Assembly (NCBI RefSeq): GCF_015169395.1
Contig: NZ_CP063458.1
Span: 4,464,001-4,528,000 of the forward strand
Length of the DNA stretch: 64,000 nt
From: Humisphaera borealis
GTDB taxonomy: Bacteria; Planctomycetota; Phycisphaerae; Tepidisphaerales; Tepidisphaeraceae
Reading direction: 5' to 3'
Part shown: in pieces, positions 25,482 through 34,736 of the stretch
Layout: every line of letters starts with the position of its first letter
Position numbering within the stretch: position 1 is the first letter of the stretch
Translations under genes and position numbers: made by a program
Notes under the pieces: generated by a model
Databases searched by the model: none
What the model saw: the letters and a program-made list of their open reading frames with translations, nothing else
What the model was told of the DNA's origin: nothing

Positions 25482-25622
25482 CGGATCTCCGTTGCAGAAT
25501 GTCCCCCTGTTTTTGCCCGTACAGCCTGCTGGAAAGCGTATCTCGCGAATGGACGAATGCCAAGATGTTTCGGGCCACCATGCGCGGTCTACGCGGATTG
25601 AGCATCGGAAGTCACGCTTCTA

Positions 25623-25666
25623 ACCAGCGCCTCAATCGCCTTTTCAATCCTCGCCGAGTCCAAGCC
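25623..25666 (-). pseudogene. Relic of the transketolase 3' end
   Basis: These 44 bases match the 3' end of the transketolase gene (26779-26822) at about 86%, in the same orientation. Read on the minus strand they give LDSARIEKAIEALV versus LDSAGIERAIKALV in the intact enzyme. The surrounding frame contains nothing else of transketolase. It looks like the last trace of a duplicated or rearranged copy. Confidence 0.7.
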
Positions 25667-25748
25667 AAGGATTCGCCCAAGTTGTACAGTGGGACAGATG
25701 CGCCGAATCTGACATTGCCATCTTGACCTCCCAGCAGTGCAGGTATTC

Positions 25749-26117
25749 ATGCTAAAGGCTCGACAAGACTCACTCGCCATGGTCGCAATCCAATACCCGC
25801 CGGGGTTAGATAACGACACTTTTCCAGCACTGAAGGCAATTGTCTCAACCGCTCGATCGGACTATTCCGAGTACGTGCCCCCATCGTGTTGGATCCTGTT
25901 CTTCAAGCCCAAAAAGCTCGCACGTGCCGAGGCAGTGGTTGTTGCGGTCCGCGAACTGCGTCAACGGGACGAGCGATTCAGAGTCATCGGCGTCGCGCTT
26001 CATGCAGGTGTGGTAATCTACGAAAGCGACTATCTCGGTCGTATCCGAAGCACGCCGCTGGGTGACGAGGTAAACGTCGTGCTTCGCGCTGCGAGATCAG
26101 ATGCGCAGCTCGCATAG
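25749..26117 (+). CDS. Hypothetical protein, about 122 aa
   Basis: Not recognised, but the conserved-looking core (SCWILFFKPKKLARAEA, RFRVIGVALHAGVVIYES, TPLGDEVNVVLRAA) reads like a real folded protein. The start is unsure: ATG at 25749, GTG at 25737 and ATG at 25779 are possible and none has a clear ribosome site. Soluble, no signal peptide. Lower third-position GC than neighbours such as transketolase, which may indicate accessory DNA. Confidence 0.55.
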   Translation: MLKARQDSLAMVAIQYPPGLDNDTFPALKAIVSTARSDYSEYVPPSCWILFFKPKKLARAEAVVVAVRELRQRDERFRVIGVALHAGVVIYESDYLGRIRSTPLGDEVNVVLRAARSDAQLA

Positions 26118-26191
26118 TCGAATTGTTGTCAGTTTCGAGGTCAACCATCACCACGCATCGGAAGTCGGGCGTGCTGGGCGAATCAACACTC

Positions 26192-26695
26192 ATGTCACTA
26201 TCTCGTGAACAGTTTGCTCAGCATCTTGAGCTTGGCATCGCTGCCGTTCGAAAGAACATCGAACGCTTTTGTTGGAATCAACTCCCGACGGGAGACAGGT
26301 ACTTCGTCATCCTGAACAGTTCCTTCGATGGTAATCCCCTCGCCCCAGGGGAGCATCTGTTCCCCGATCACGACACGTCTCAGACCGACGTCCGTACGCC
26401 ACGGTCTGCCGACGAAGTAGTCGAGCGCTTGTGGCGGGAGGGCAGGATTCCCGAGTGGATCGACATCACGCCGTACGAAGTGGAGGGAAAGTTCCTGTAC
26501 TCAGAGTTGCGATGCTGCGGGCGATTCACCGACGTCGACTCCCACCTCTATCACAAGCACGAAGGTTACCCGCCGTTTCACGTCTTTGGTCCCATTCTGC
26601 CACCGGGCTATCGCGACCTTGAGCATGACGGGAAGTTCGATCTACATTGCTACCGTGACAGAAGAGGCCTCCCCTTGAGTCGATGCAATTCTTGA
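26192..26695 (+). CDS. Hypothetical protein, 167 aa
   Basis: Not recognised. It begins MSLSREQFAQHLELG (start at 26192 preferred over 26123). It contains many aromatic and histidine residues near the end (YHKHEGYPPFHVFGPILPPGY, then HDGKFDLHCYRD). It is soluble, with codon use less biased than the transketolase gene. It ends 80 bases before the convergent transketolase stop, with a terminator between. Confidence 0.6.
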   Translation: MSLSREQFAQHLELGIAAVRKNIERFCWNQLPTGDRYFVILNSSFDGNPLAPGEHLFPDHDTSQTDVRTPRSADEVVERLWREGRIPEWIDITPYEVEGKFLYSELRCCGRFTDVDSHLYHKHEGYPPFHVFGPILPPGYRDLEHDGKFDLHCYRDRRGLPLSRCNS

Positions 26696-26714
26696 CGACG
26701 ATTGCCATGGCGCA

Positions 26715-26746
26715 AAAGGAAGCCCGCGGCTGGAACCGCGGGCTTC
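26715..26746 (-). terminator. Rho-independent terminator of the transketolase gene
   Basis: Perfect 11-bp stem GAAGCCCGCGG/CCGCGGGCTTC (arms 26719-26729 and 26736-26746), followed on the minus strand by CTTTTGCG. It lies 29 bases after the transketolase stop. Confidence 0.8.
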
Positions 26747-26774
26747 GCTTCCGGGGTCGTCGGAAATCACGCGA

Positions 26775-28673
26775 TTACACCAACGCCTTAATCGCCCTCT
26801 CAATCCCCGCCGAGTCCAGGCCCTGATGGCCCATCTGTTGCCAGAGGCCGCCGCAGCCTTCCTTGTGCGTGCCGATGTTGTTGAACTTGCCCTTGAAGCC
26901 GTACTTCAGCAGGCCGCTGCCGAAGCGGCTGCCTAAACCCGTCTTGACGTTGTATCCCTCCGCCACCAGCACGAACGGCGCGGCGGCGAGCTTTTTCATC
27001 GTCGTCTCGTCCCAGACGTTCAGCGTCGCCTTGTTAATCAGGCCGACCTTCACGCCTTGCTCCTGCAGGCGGATGACGGCGTCGAGAGCGCGGTAGAGCG
27101 TCTCGCCGAACGCGACGACGTAGCCGCCGCCGTTGGCTTCGCGGATGACATCGTCGGCCGTCGTGAACGGCTTGTCCTTGTAGAAGGGCGTGCCGTCTTC
27201 CTTGTGGATGTCGGGGACCGGCGAGCGGGTGCTGAAGACGAATCGCAGGCCCGCTTCGCCGTAGATCTTCTTTACGCATGCCGCGAACTGGTGCTGGTCG
27301 GCGGGGAAGTAGAGGCGGGTGTTGTCGGCCTGCTCGTGATCGAGGCCGCCGTCGGCGAACATGCTGTTGATGCCGAAGTGACAGGTGTTATCCGCCATGT
27401 CGTCCACGCCGCTGTGGCTGAAGTGGGCGAGCACGTTGCAGTGGTTCAGGCGGGCCATCGTGATCTCGGAGACGCACATCTCCAGGAACGCGCTGAACGT
27501 GGCGAAGATGCCCTGGCGGCCCTTGTCGAAGCCGAAGCCGGCGGCGGCGGAGAAGTTGCCGCGCTCCATGATGCCGGCCGAGACGAACACCTCGGGGAAC
27601 TTCTTGCGGATGTGCACCAGGCCGCAGGAGCCTTCCAGGTCGTTGTCGAACACCTTTACGGTCGCGACGCGCTGCTCGGGTGTCAGGCCTTCGAGGATGC
27701 TGTTGATGATCTTGCCAAAGTCGTCGCGGTTCTTGCCGACGCCGCTGCTGCCTTTGAACGTCAGCGGGCTCTTGTCGGCCTTGGCGGTCTTAAGCATCTC
27801 GATCGCGGCGGTGTGGCCGTGCTTCTCGAGATACTTCACCGCGGTCTCGACCTTCAGCACTTCGTGGGCGTGGGGGTTGCCTTCAGCGCCCTCGATGCCC
27901 GGAGCCATCGGCCGCTTGATGACCAGGCCGCGCGGGCCGTCGGTCGAGAAGGCGCGGGCCAGGTCGGTGTAGAGGGCTTCGAAGTCTTCGCCCATGACCG
28001 TTTCCGTCGCCAGGCCGTGGCCGGCGAGGGTCTTGGTCAGGTCGTAGCCGGGCATGTAGTCGTTGGGGTGACCGGCGATGGTGACGTTGTTGTCGTCGAG
28101 CAGGACCTTGAGGTTAAGGTTCCTGGCGACGCAAAGACGGGCGGCCTCGGCGTTGTCGCCTTCCATCTGCGAGCCGTCGGAGCCCAGCATGAACACGGCC
28201 TTGCCGGGGTTGGCCATCGCCAAGCCGTTGGCCATCGCCCAGACGTGCCCGAGCCGGCCGGAACTGAACTTCACGCCCGGCGTGAACCCGCGCTCGGGGT
28301 GGCCGGGCAGGTGCTGGTTGTACTCGCGGTAGTGGAGCAGCTTCTCGGCGGGCATCGCGCCTTCGAGGACCGACAGCAGGTATTGCGTCGCGACGCGGTG
28401 GCCGGCCTCGTCCCAGAAGATCGGGACGATCGGCGCGCCGCCTTCGATGAACCCGCGGATGATGCAGACTTCCGGCACGGTGTCGTACGCACCGCCGGAG
28501 TGCCCGCTCAGGCCCTTGGCCCCGGCCAGTGCCGTGAAGAACACGATCGCGTCGCGGCAGAGCTGGATGTTGTGCTTAAGGTCGGCCAGCTGGGCCGGCG
28601 TCAGCTTCGACTGCTTGGGGTCGAGCTTCAGGGGCTTGATGGCTTTGAGATCGATGGGGAAGGTGTCGGGCAT
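26775..28673 (-). CDS. Transketolase-family enzyme
   Basis: 632 residues from the ATG at 28673, the usual length for a full transketolase. The enzyme moves two-carbon units between sugar phosphates with thiamine diphosphate in the pentose phosphate pathway. Seen: SGHSGGAYDTVPE near residue 60, the thiamine diphosphate motif GSDGSQMEGDNAEAAR with DDNNVTI about 30 residues on, the pyrimidine-domain part with FDNDLEGSCGLV and ARLNHCNVLAHFSHSGVDDM, and a C-terminal domain ending GIERAIKALV. The sequence differs from TktA in several motifs, so a related activity such as dihydroxyacetone or pentulose transfer cannot be excluded. Ends near a clear terminator; a fragment of its 3' end is repeated at 25623-25666. 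Confidence 0.9.
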   Translation of the reverse strand: MPDTFPIDLKAIKPLKLDPKQSKLTPAQLADLKHNIQLCRDAIVFFTALAGAKGLSGHSGGAYDTVPEVCIIRGFIEGGAPIVPIFWDEAGHRVATQYLLSVLEGAMPAEKLLHYREYNQHLPGHPERGFTPGVKFSSGRLGHVWAMANGLAMANPGKAVFMLGSDGSQMEGDNAEAARLCVARNLNLKVLLDDNNVTIAGHPNDYMPGYDLTKTLAGHGLATETVMGEDFEALYTDLARAFSTDGPRGLVIKRPMAPGIEGAEGNPHAHEVLKVETAVKYLEKHGHTAAIEMLKTAKADKSPLTFKGSSGVGKNRDDFGKIINSILEGLTPEQRVATVKVFDNDLEGSCGLVHIRKKFPEVFVSAGIMERGNFSAAAGFGFDKGRQGIFATFSAFLEMCVSEITMARLNHCNVLAHFSHSGVDDMADNTCHFGINSMFADGGLDHEQADNTRLYFPADQHQFAACVKKIYGEAGLRFVFSTRSPVPDIHKEDGTPFYKDKPFTTADDVIREANGGGYVVAFGETLYRALDAVIRLQEQGVKVGLINKATLNVWDETTMKKLAAAPFVLVAEGYNVKTGLGSRFGSGLLKYGFKGKFNNIGTHKEGCGGLWQQMGHQGLDSAGIERAIKALV

Positions 28674-28827
28674 AGTGTCTCGGAATATCGTCGGATTCGG
28701 GGATACTGGCAAGCCGGGGGATTAAGGAAACGTGACGGGGTCGTGCGATGGCGGGGGTCGTAACCGCGCCATCACTCGACTACCCCATCATGTCGTCCCT
28801 GTATCGCCGCGTCTCCCCAACCCATCT

Positions 28828-31800
28828 TCACGCCGTCGGGGTCAGCATCGCATTGGGGATCACAACCTTCTCCTCGGCCTCTTCCTCTTCGTGTTTCACG
28901 TGCGTTGTCGCGATCAGCGAATAGAAGACCGGCACCACGAACAGCGTGAAGATCGTCCCGACAATCATCCCGGCGACCAGGATGATGCCGATGCTGTTGC
29001 GGGCCGCGGCACCGGGGCCGCTCACCAGCACCAGCGGGAAGTGCCCGAACACCGTCGCGGCCGACGTCATCAGCACCGGCCGAAGCCGGGTGCACGATGC
29101 CTCGTGCAGCGCCGCCATCTTGCTCAGGCCGCGCTCCTGTAGGGTGTTGGCGAACTCGACGATCAGGATGCCGTTCTTCGCGATCAGGCCCACCAGCGTA
29201 ATCAGGCCGACCTGCGAGTAGATGTTGATCGTCGTCAGGTCGAGGAAGCTGAACACCAGCGCGCCGGAGATCGCCAGCGGGACCGACCCGAGCAGCACGA
29301 TCAGCGGATCGCGGAAGCTGCGGAACTGCGCCGCCAGCACCAGGTAAATCAGCACGACGGCAAACCCGAGGGTGACGACCAGCGCGCCGCCTTCCTTGCG
29401 GATCTGGCGGGATTCGCCGGCGTAGTCAATGTAAACACCATTGCTGGCCGAAGCCCTGGCGGCGTCTTCCAGGACGGTCAGGCCCTGCTCTTTGGTGATG
29501 CCCGGCTGAACGCCGCCGAAGATCTTCACCGCGTTTCGCTGCTGGAATCGGTTGAGCGTTCGCGGTGCGGTCGTCGTCTCGATACTGGTGAACGTGGACA
29601 CCGGCACGAGGTATCCGCCGGGCGTCTTGATCTTCAGGTCCAGCAGGGGGCCGACCGAAGTCCGGCCCGCCTCGCCGAGTTGTGGGATGACCTTGTAACT
29701 ACGGTCGTAGAAGTTGAAACGGTTGACGTACCCGCCGCCCAGCAGGGTACCCAGTTCCTGCCCGACGCCGGCCAGGTCCAGGCCCAGGTCGGCGACCTGC
29801 TCGCGGTCGATCGTGACGCGGGCCTCCGGCAGGTCGATCTTCAGATCGGTATCGACATAGAGGAACTTGCCGCTCTGGAAGCCGGCCGCGATCACCTTGC
29901 CGACGACTTCCTGCATCTGCTCCGGCGGGGCGTCACTCTGTAACACCAGTTCGACGTCGAACTGCCCCGGGGTGGGCAGCGGCGGATCGAGCCGGGGGTG
30001 CACCTGCAGTCCCGGCGTCTGCGAGACGATGCCATACACCTCGCCGTACATCTCCTCGGTGGATCGGCTACGGCTCTTCCAGTCCTTGGCAACCATCCCG
30101 CCGAAGCCGCCCCAGTTGCCGGTCATCGACCACATGTACTCGGCCTCGGGAAAGTGAGTGACCGAGTTGACGATGTTGAGCGACTGGCGATTGGTCGAAG
30201 GCAGCGAAGCGTCCGGCGAGGCCTGCAGGAACAGGCTGATGTGGCTCTGATCTTCGACCGGGGCCAGCTCACGCCGTGACATCATGTAGAAGGGCCAGGC
30301 CGCCGCGGTAATCAGCAGGGCGACAATGACCACGGCCCAGCGGATCGCCAGCGCGCCGTTCAGCAGTCGGCCGTAGGTTCGGCGGACCGCGTCGAAGCCG
30401 CGGTTTACAAGGGCGGTGAGGCGGCCTTCCTTGCCGGCGGCGTGGACGAAGTAGGAGCTCATCATCGGCGACAGCGTCAGCGCGACGAAGCCCGACACCA
30501 CCACCGCCGCCGCGAGCGTGATCGCAAACTCCAGGAACAGCGACCCGGTCAGGCCGCCTTGGAAGCCGATCGGCGCGTATACCGCGGCGAGCGTGATCGT
30601 CATCGCGATCACCGGGCCGATGAGTTCGCGGGCACCAAGCAGCGCGGCCTGGCGGCGCGTTCTTCCCTCGCGCACGTGCCGTTCCACGTTCTCGACCACC
30701 ACGATCGCGTCGTCCACCACCAGCCCGACCGACAGCACGATCGCCAGGATCGTCAGCAGGTTCAGGCTGAAGCCCAGCACGTACATCAGCACGGCGGCAC
30801 CGACCAGCGAAACCGGCATCGCCACCAGCGGCACCAGCGCCGTACGGACCGAACCCAGGAACAGGTAGACGACCAAGCCGACGATGAGGATCGTCTCGAT
30901 CAGCGTCTTGGTGATCTCCTTGATCGCGTTCTGCATGAACCGGGTGCCGTCCCACGCCATCCGCATGTCCATGTCTTTGGGTAGCGTGAGGCGGACGCGT
31001 TCCATCTCGGCATTCAGATTCCTGGCGACGTCGATCTCGTTGCTTCCGACCTGCGGCCAGATGCCGAGGTAGACGCCTTCCTTGCCGTTGTACTTGGCGA
31101 CAAGATCCGCCTCTTCGGCGCCCAGTTCCACGGTTGCCACATCGCTCAGCCGAACGATCGCGCCTTTGCGGTTGGCGACGATCAGATCGCTGAACTCGTC
31201 GGTCGAGCGAAGGTCGGTGTTGGCCAGCAGGTTGATCTGGACGAGGTTGCCCTTGGTCTGGCCGACGGCTGCGATGTAGTTGTTCCGCTGGAGCGCCGAA
31301 TGGACGTCGCCGGGCGACAGGTTCAGCGCGGCCAGGCGGTCGGGATCAATCCAGACGCGCATCGCGATCTGCCGGCCGCCTTCGATGGTGACCCGCTGAA
31401 TGCCGTCAATCGTCGAGAACTGCGGCTGAAGGTTGCGCAGGAGCCAGTCGGTCAGCGCCGGAACGTCCCGCTCGGTCGAGGTGAAGCTCAGGTAAAAGCT
31501 GGCATAAGGGCGGTCGGCCCGTTGCACTTCGACCGCGGGGGGCTCGGCTTCCTGCGGCAGTTCCGATCGAACCTGCTGGAGCCTTGCGGTGACCTCGGCC
31601 AGCGCGGCCGTGCTGCTGTGGTTCAGCTTCAGGTGAATCGTGACGGTGCTCATGCCGGCACGGCTCACGGACTCGATATGATCCACGCCGCTGATCTGCG
31701 AGACGACCTTTTCGATCGGCGTCGTCAGGTAGCCGCGGATCGTCTCGGCCGATGCACCGTAGTAGAGCGTCGTGATGACGATCGACGAGCTTTCGAGCTT

Positions 31801-31917
31801 GGGGTACTGCTGCACGGGCAGCTTGGTCAGCGCCCGCCAGCCGACCAGGACAATCGCGAGATTGACCACCACCGCCAGGACGGGATGTTTGATGAAGATG
31901 TCGGTGAAAGCGCGCAT
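28828..31917 (-). CDS. RND efflux pump (HAE1 type, second system)
   Basis: 1029 residues. Starts IKHPVLAVVVNLAIVLVGW, the first membrane helix of the family, followed by PVQQYPKLESSSIVI. The TM4 aspartates are visible in VGLVVDDAIVVVENV, and the C-half has the matching VGLIAKNGILIVEFAN and RLRPVLMTS. Its shape resembles MdtB/MexF-type drug pumps. It is preceded on the same strand by its adaptor gene (89 bases away); no outer-membrane duct is encoded here, so it may borrow the TolC-like protein of the first system. The C-terminus ends in a glutamate-rich tail. Confidence 0.95.
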   Translation of the reverse strand: MRAFTDIFIKHPVLAVVVNLAIVLVGWRALTKLPVQQYPKLESSSIVITTLYYGASAETIRGYLTTPIEKVVSQISGVDHIESVSRAGMSTVTIHLKLNHSSTAALAEVTARLQQVRSELPQEAEPPAVEVQRADRPYASFYLSFTSTERDVPALTDWLLRNLQPQFSTIDGIQRVTIEGGRQIAMRVWIDPDRLAALNLSPGDVHSALQRNNYIAAVGQTKGNLVQINLLANTDLRSTDEFSDLIVANRKGAIVRLSDVATVELGAEEADLVAKYNGKEGVYLGIWPQVGSNEIDVARNLNAEMERVRLTLPKDMDMRMAWDGTRFMQNAIKEITKTLIETILIVGLVVYLFLGSVRTALVPLVAMPVSLVGAAVLMYVLGFSLNLLTILAIVLSVGLVVDDAIVVVENVERHVREGRTRRQAALLGARELIGPVIAMTITLAAVYAPIGFQGGLTGSLFLEFAITLAAAVVVSGFVALTLSPMMSSYFVHAAGKEGRLTALVNRGFDAVRRTYGRLLNGALAIRWAVVIVALLITAAAWPFYMMSRRELAPVEDQSHISLFLQASPDASLPSTNRQSLNIVNSVTHFPEAEYMWSMTGNWGGFGGMVAKDWKSRSRSTEEMYGEVYGIVSQTPGLQVHPRLDPPLPTPGQFDVELVLQSDAPPEQMQEVVGKVIAAGFQSGKFLYVDTDLKIDLPEARVTIDREQVADLGLDLAGVGQELGTLLGGGYVNRFNFYDRSYKVIPQLGEAGRTSVGPLLDLKIKTPGGYLVPVSTFTSIETTTAPRTLNRFQQRNAVKIFGGVQPGITKEQGLTVLEDAARASASNGVYIDYAGESRQIRKEGGALVVTLGFAVVLIYLVLAAQFRSFRDPLIVLLGSVPLAISGALVFSFLDLTTINIYSQVGLITLVGLIAKNGILIVEFANTLQERGLSKMAALHEASCTRLRPVLMTSAATVFGHFPLVLVSGPGAAARNSIGIILVAGMIVGTIFTLFVVPVFYSLIATTHVKHEEEEAEEKVVIPNAMLTPTA

Positions 31918-32005
31918 GAGGATTGAATGTGGGCAAACCGCTTAAAGAGGCAGGGGCAAGTACGTCGGACTGCGGCGTTCAGCGTTGACGCGTCGCAAGA
32001 GGAAA

Positions 32006-33154
32006 TCAGCGAACTTCAGCCGTCGGGAGCGTAGTGGGCACGGTGGCCGGCAGAGTGGCCGGGCCGCTTCCGGGGACATCGGGCACGACGATGACCATTG
32101 CCGATTCGCGAAGCTTGAACGATCCCGCCGCCGCCACCCGTTCACCGGCGACGAGCCCTTTGCGGATCATGACGGCATCTCCCATCATGTCGCCGCTCTG
32201 GACCGGGCGCGTCTTGGCGCGGGTGACGCCTTTGTCATCGGTCACCAGGACGAACACGTGGTCTCCGGCCGGACCCTTTCGCAGCGCGCTGGCGGGGACA
32301 AAGACGGCATCGGTCTGCGGCCCCACAAAGACGCGGACCCGGACCGACGAGCCCGGCGATGGCGCCTTCGACGCGTCGGCGATCAGAGCTCTAACGGCGG
32401 CGTTTCGCGTCGTCGGGTCCACCCGGGCGTCCGTCGCTACGATCGTCGCGGGGATCGGTGTTTCGCTTGCCTGCGCGATGATTTCGACACGATCACCTTG
32501 TTTCAGCCCGGCTGCGTAGCGCTGGGGGACGTAGAAGTCTACGTGAACCGATTCGTCCACCCCTTGGAGCGTGGTCAGCAACGTCCCTTCCTCCAGGTAC
32601 TGCCCCACGTGGACGTCCGACAAACCGATTTTCGCCCGGAACGGCGCGAGGATCGTCCGCCGCGCGATGACCGCCTTGGCCTTGGCGATCTGCGCCAGGG
32701 CGACGTCACGTTCGGCGCGGGCCTTGTCCAGCTCCGTGGCGCTGGCGGCGAGCGAGTCATTCATGTTCTTGATACGCACGAGCATCGCCTCGGCGAGCTT
32801 CGACTGGGCCTCGGCGGCGTTCAGCTCCGCCTGCTCGACCGACACGTCCATTGCGACCAACAAGTCGTCCTTTTCGACGATCTTACCCGGTGCCAAGTTG
32901 ACCTGGCGGACCGTGCCGGCGATCTCATTCTTAAGCGATACCGATCGCAGCGCCATCATCGTGCCAATGACCGTCGTGGACCGCTGGTGCGGTTGCGTGG
33001 CGGCGATGGCGGCGGCGACGGACTCGGCCGGCTCGGGCATGGTCACCTCGGCAGCAGCCTGGATCGAGGTGTACTTCCACACGGCAAGAGCGGCGCCCAG
33101 GAGGACGACGCTCAATACCAGCGCGATCGATCCGATCAGTCGGCCAGGAGTCAT
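32006..33154 (-). CDS. RND efflux adaptor protein (second system)
   Basis: 382 residues. One N-terminal membrane anchor (IGSIALVLSVVLLGAALAVW) with no lipobox, unlike the adaptor of the first system. Lipoyl halves (VSLKNEIAGTVRQVNLAPG and APFRAKIGLSDVHVGQYLEEG) surround a coiled hairpin rich in Ala/Glu/Lys. The barrel domain has QGDRVEIIAQASETPIPATIV. The C-terminus is a Pro/Thr/Ala tail (TLPATVPTTLPT) seen also in the other efflux proteins of the window. Shares an operon with the pump downstream. Confidence 0.92.
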   Translation of the reverse strand: MTPGRLIGSIALVLSVVLLGAALAVWKYTSIQAAAEVTMPEPAESVAAAIAATQPHQRSTTVIGTMMALRSVSLKNEIAGTVRQVNLAPGKIVEKDDLLVAMDVSVEQAELNAAEAQSKLAEAMLVRIKNMNDSLAASATELDKARAERDVALAQIAKAKAVIARRTILAPFRAKIGLSDVHVGQYLEEGTLLTTLQGVDESVHVDFYVPQRYAAGLKQGDRVEIIAQASETPIPATIVATDARVDPTTRNAAVRALIADASKAPSPGSSVRVRVFVGPQTDAVFVPASALRKGPAGDHVFVLVTDDKGVTRAKTRPVQSGDMMGDAVMIRKGLVAGERVAAAGSFKLRESAMVIVVPDVPGSGPATLPATVPTTLPTAEVR

Positions 33155-33375
33155 CTTTTGTCCTTAGTCCTTCTATAAATCGAGATTACGTTTGTAGCCG
33201 GGAATACCAGCCCGCGCTCTGACGGGAGTTTGCGCGCTGCCGGCACTGAACATAGGCTGCACCGGCGACCGATGTCAAACAACTGTTTTAACGCCGCCAG
33301 TGCCGGCCGGATATCACTGACGTTCGAGCGAGACTTTGCGGGCGATCCCCGGCGAGTGCGGCGGGCGTAAACCGT

Positions 33376-33415
33376 GCCGAACGAACCCGAGGCGAGATCG
33401 CCAAGCGAACCCGAG
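33376..33415 (+). repeat. Short repeats of the GAACGAACCCGAG type, upstream of the IS
   Basis: Two copies: GCCGAACGAACCCGAG at 33376-33391 and GCCAAGCGAACCCGAG at 33400-33415. Together with the copies after the IS3 element, they show that the IS lies within a field of this repeat. The rest of 33155-33489 holds nothing recognisable. Confidence 0.7.
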
Positions 33416-33489
33416 ATCGCCTCCTTGGCCTTCCCCACGTTTGGTGGGCGCTCACTGGGCAGGATACCCTCCTGCCGAAGGAGCTGGCC

Positions 33490-33765
33490 ATGCGTCGTAG
33501 GAAGTTCACTCGTGAGTTCAAGCTGGGTGCCGTCAAGCTGGTGCACCAGCAGGGCCGATCGGTAATGCAGGCGGCTAAGGACCTCGGCGTCGATCCCAAG
33601 TGCATCCGCGAATGGATCGAGAAGTACACGGCCGATCCCGACTCGGCCTCGCCGGCGGCGATGGCCAAAGAGCTGCAGCAGCTGCGCACCGAAAACGCGC
33701 GTTTGCGAATGGAGCGTGAGATCCTAAAAAAAGCGACGGCGTTCTTTGCCAGCCAGCAGGAGTGA
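33490..33765 (+). CDS. IS3-family transposase OrfA
   Basis: 91 residues. N-terminal helix-turn-helix that binds the element ends (RRKFTREFKLGAVKLVHQQG, SVMQAAKDLGVDPKCIREW), then a leucine-zipper-like coiled coil (ELQQLRTENARLRMEREILKK). Near the end there is an A7 run (33726-33732); a -1 slip there would join OrfA in frame with OrfB, giving the OrfAB transposase as in other IS3 elements. The stop overlaps the OrfB start by four bases. Confidence 0.93.
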   Translation: MRRRKFTREFKLGAVKLVHQQGRSVMQAAKDLGVDPKCIREWIEKYTADPDSASPAAMAKELQQLRTENARLRMEREILKKATAFFASQQE

Positions 33766-34622
33766 GGTTCGCCTTCATTGCCAGCACGCTCGACGACTAT
33801 CCGCTGGCAGCGTGTTGCCGGGTGTTGTCGGTCACGCGCTCGGGCTTCTACGCCTGGAGGTGTCGTGCCGACAGCGAGCGACAGCGTCGGCGTCAGGAAC
33901 TGCTCGTGCGGATCCGCGACGTGCACGAGGCCAACCGCCAGGTGTACGGCAGCCCGCGGATCTACCAGGTGCTCAAAAGCGAGGGTCAAAGCGTGTGTGA
34001 GAACACGGTCGCTGCCATCATGAAGCAGGCGCAGATCCGAGCCAAAGGTCGGCGTCGTTTCGTGCCGCGTACGACCGACAGCGGGCACGGGCAGCCGGTG
34101 GCGACGAACGTACTGGACCGGCAGTTCGCCGCCGAGGGTCCGGACCGCAAGTGGGTGGCGGACATCACCTACGTCGAAACCGCTGAGGGCTGGCTTTACC
34201 TGGCGGGCGTGCTGGATCTGTACTCGCGGAAGATCGTCGGCTGGTCGATGACGCAGCACATGCGTACGGAGCTGGTGGCCGAGGCGTTGCAGATGGCGAT
34301 CGCGCAGCGGCAGCCTTGCAAGGGCCTGCTGCACCATAGCGACCGAGGAGTACAGTACGCGTCGGAGGACTACCAGCATTTGTTACAATCGCACGGGATG
34401 GTGGTGAGCATGAGCGATCCGGGCGAGTGCTGGGACAATGCGACGATGGAGAGCTTCTGGAGCACGCTCAAGAGCGAGCTGATGGAAGGGACGAGGTATG
34501 CGACGCGGGCGGAGGCCCGGCAGTCGATCTTTGAGTACATCGAGGTGTTCTACAATCGAAAGCGGCTGCATAGCACGTTAGGCTATCAGAGCCCCGAATC
34601 GTTCGAGGCGAGCCGCAGTTAA
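33762..34622 (+). CDS. IS3-family transposase OrfB (DDE catalytic subunit)
   Basis: 286 residues from the overlapping GTG. The integrase-core triad is present: Asp in WVADITYVE, Asp in HHSDRGVQYAS, and Glu in NATMESFWSTLK, with the usual N-terminal RQVYGSPRIYQVLK region. The closing YNRKRLHSTLGYQSPESFE is typical. OrfB is probably produced as an OrfAB fusion by -1 frameshifting at the A7 tract. All catalytic residues are intact, so the element could be active. Confidence 0.95.
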   Translation: MRFAFIASTLDDYPLAACCRVLSVTRSGFYAWRCRADSERQRRRQELLVRIRDVHEANRQVYGSPRIYQVLKSEGQSVCENTVAAIMKQAQIRAKGRRRFVPRTTDSGHGQPVATNVLDRQFAAEGPDRKWVADITYVETAEGWLYLAGVLDLYSRKIVGWSMTQHMRTELVAEALQMAIAQRQPCKGLLHHSDRGVQYASEDYQHLLQSHGMVVSMSDPGECWDNATMESFWSTLKSELMEGTRYATRAEARQSIFEYIEVFYNRKRLHSTLGYQSPESFEASRS

Positions 34623-34736
34623 CCCAACCCGCGCCCACCAAACGTGGGGAAGGCCACCTGTCTCCTCCTCCGGTACGCCGGGGGAGGGTTAGGGAGGGGG
34701 TTGTGGCAGAGCCGCGTTCCCATGCGTTCTCGTTTG

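Larger units (their letters stand above)
33427..34655 (+). mobile_element. IS3-family insertion sequence
   Basis: About 1.23 kb. Perfect 25-bp inverted repeats lie at 33427-33451 and 34631-34655 (starting GGCCTTCCCCACG), enclosing two overlapping transposase frames. The outermost GGCC on both sides is palindromic, so it may instead be a 4-bp target duplication, with the element running 33431-34651. Frames and ends look intact. It separates the second efflux operon from the repeat field and the DUF1275-STAS gene. Confidence 0.9.

Noticed and set aside
27057-28763. 568-codon plus-strand frame inside the transketolase gene
   Set aside because: Shadow of the transketolase gene; composition is typical of a reverse GC-rich frame.
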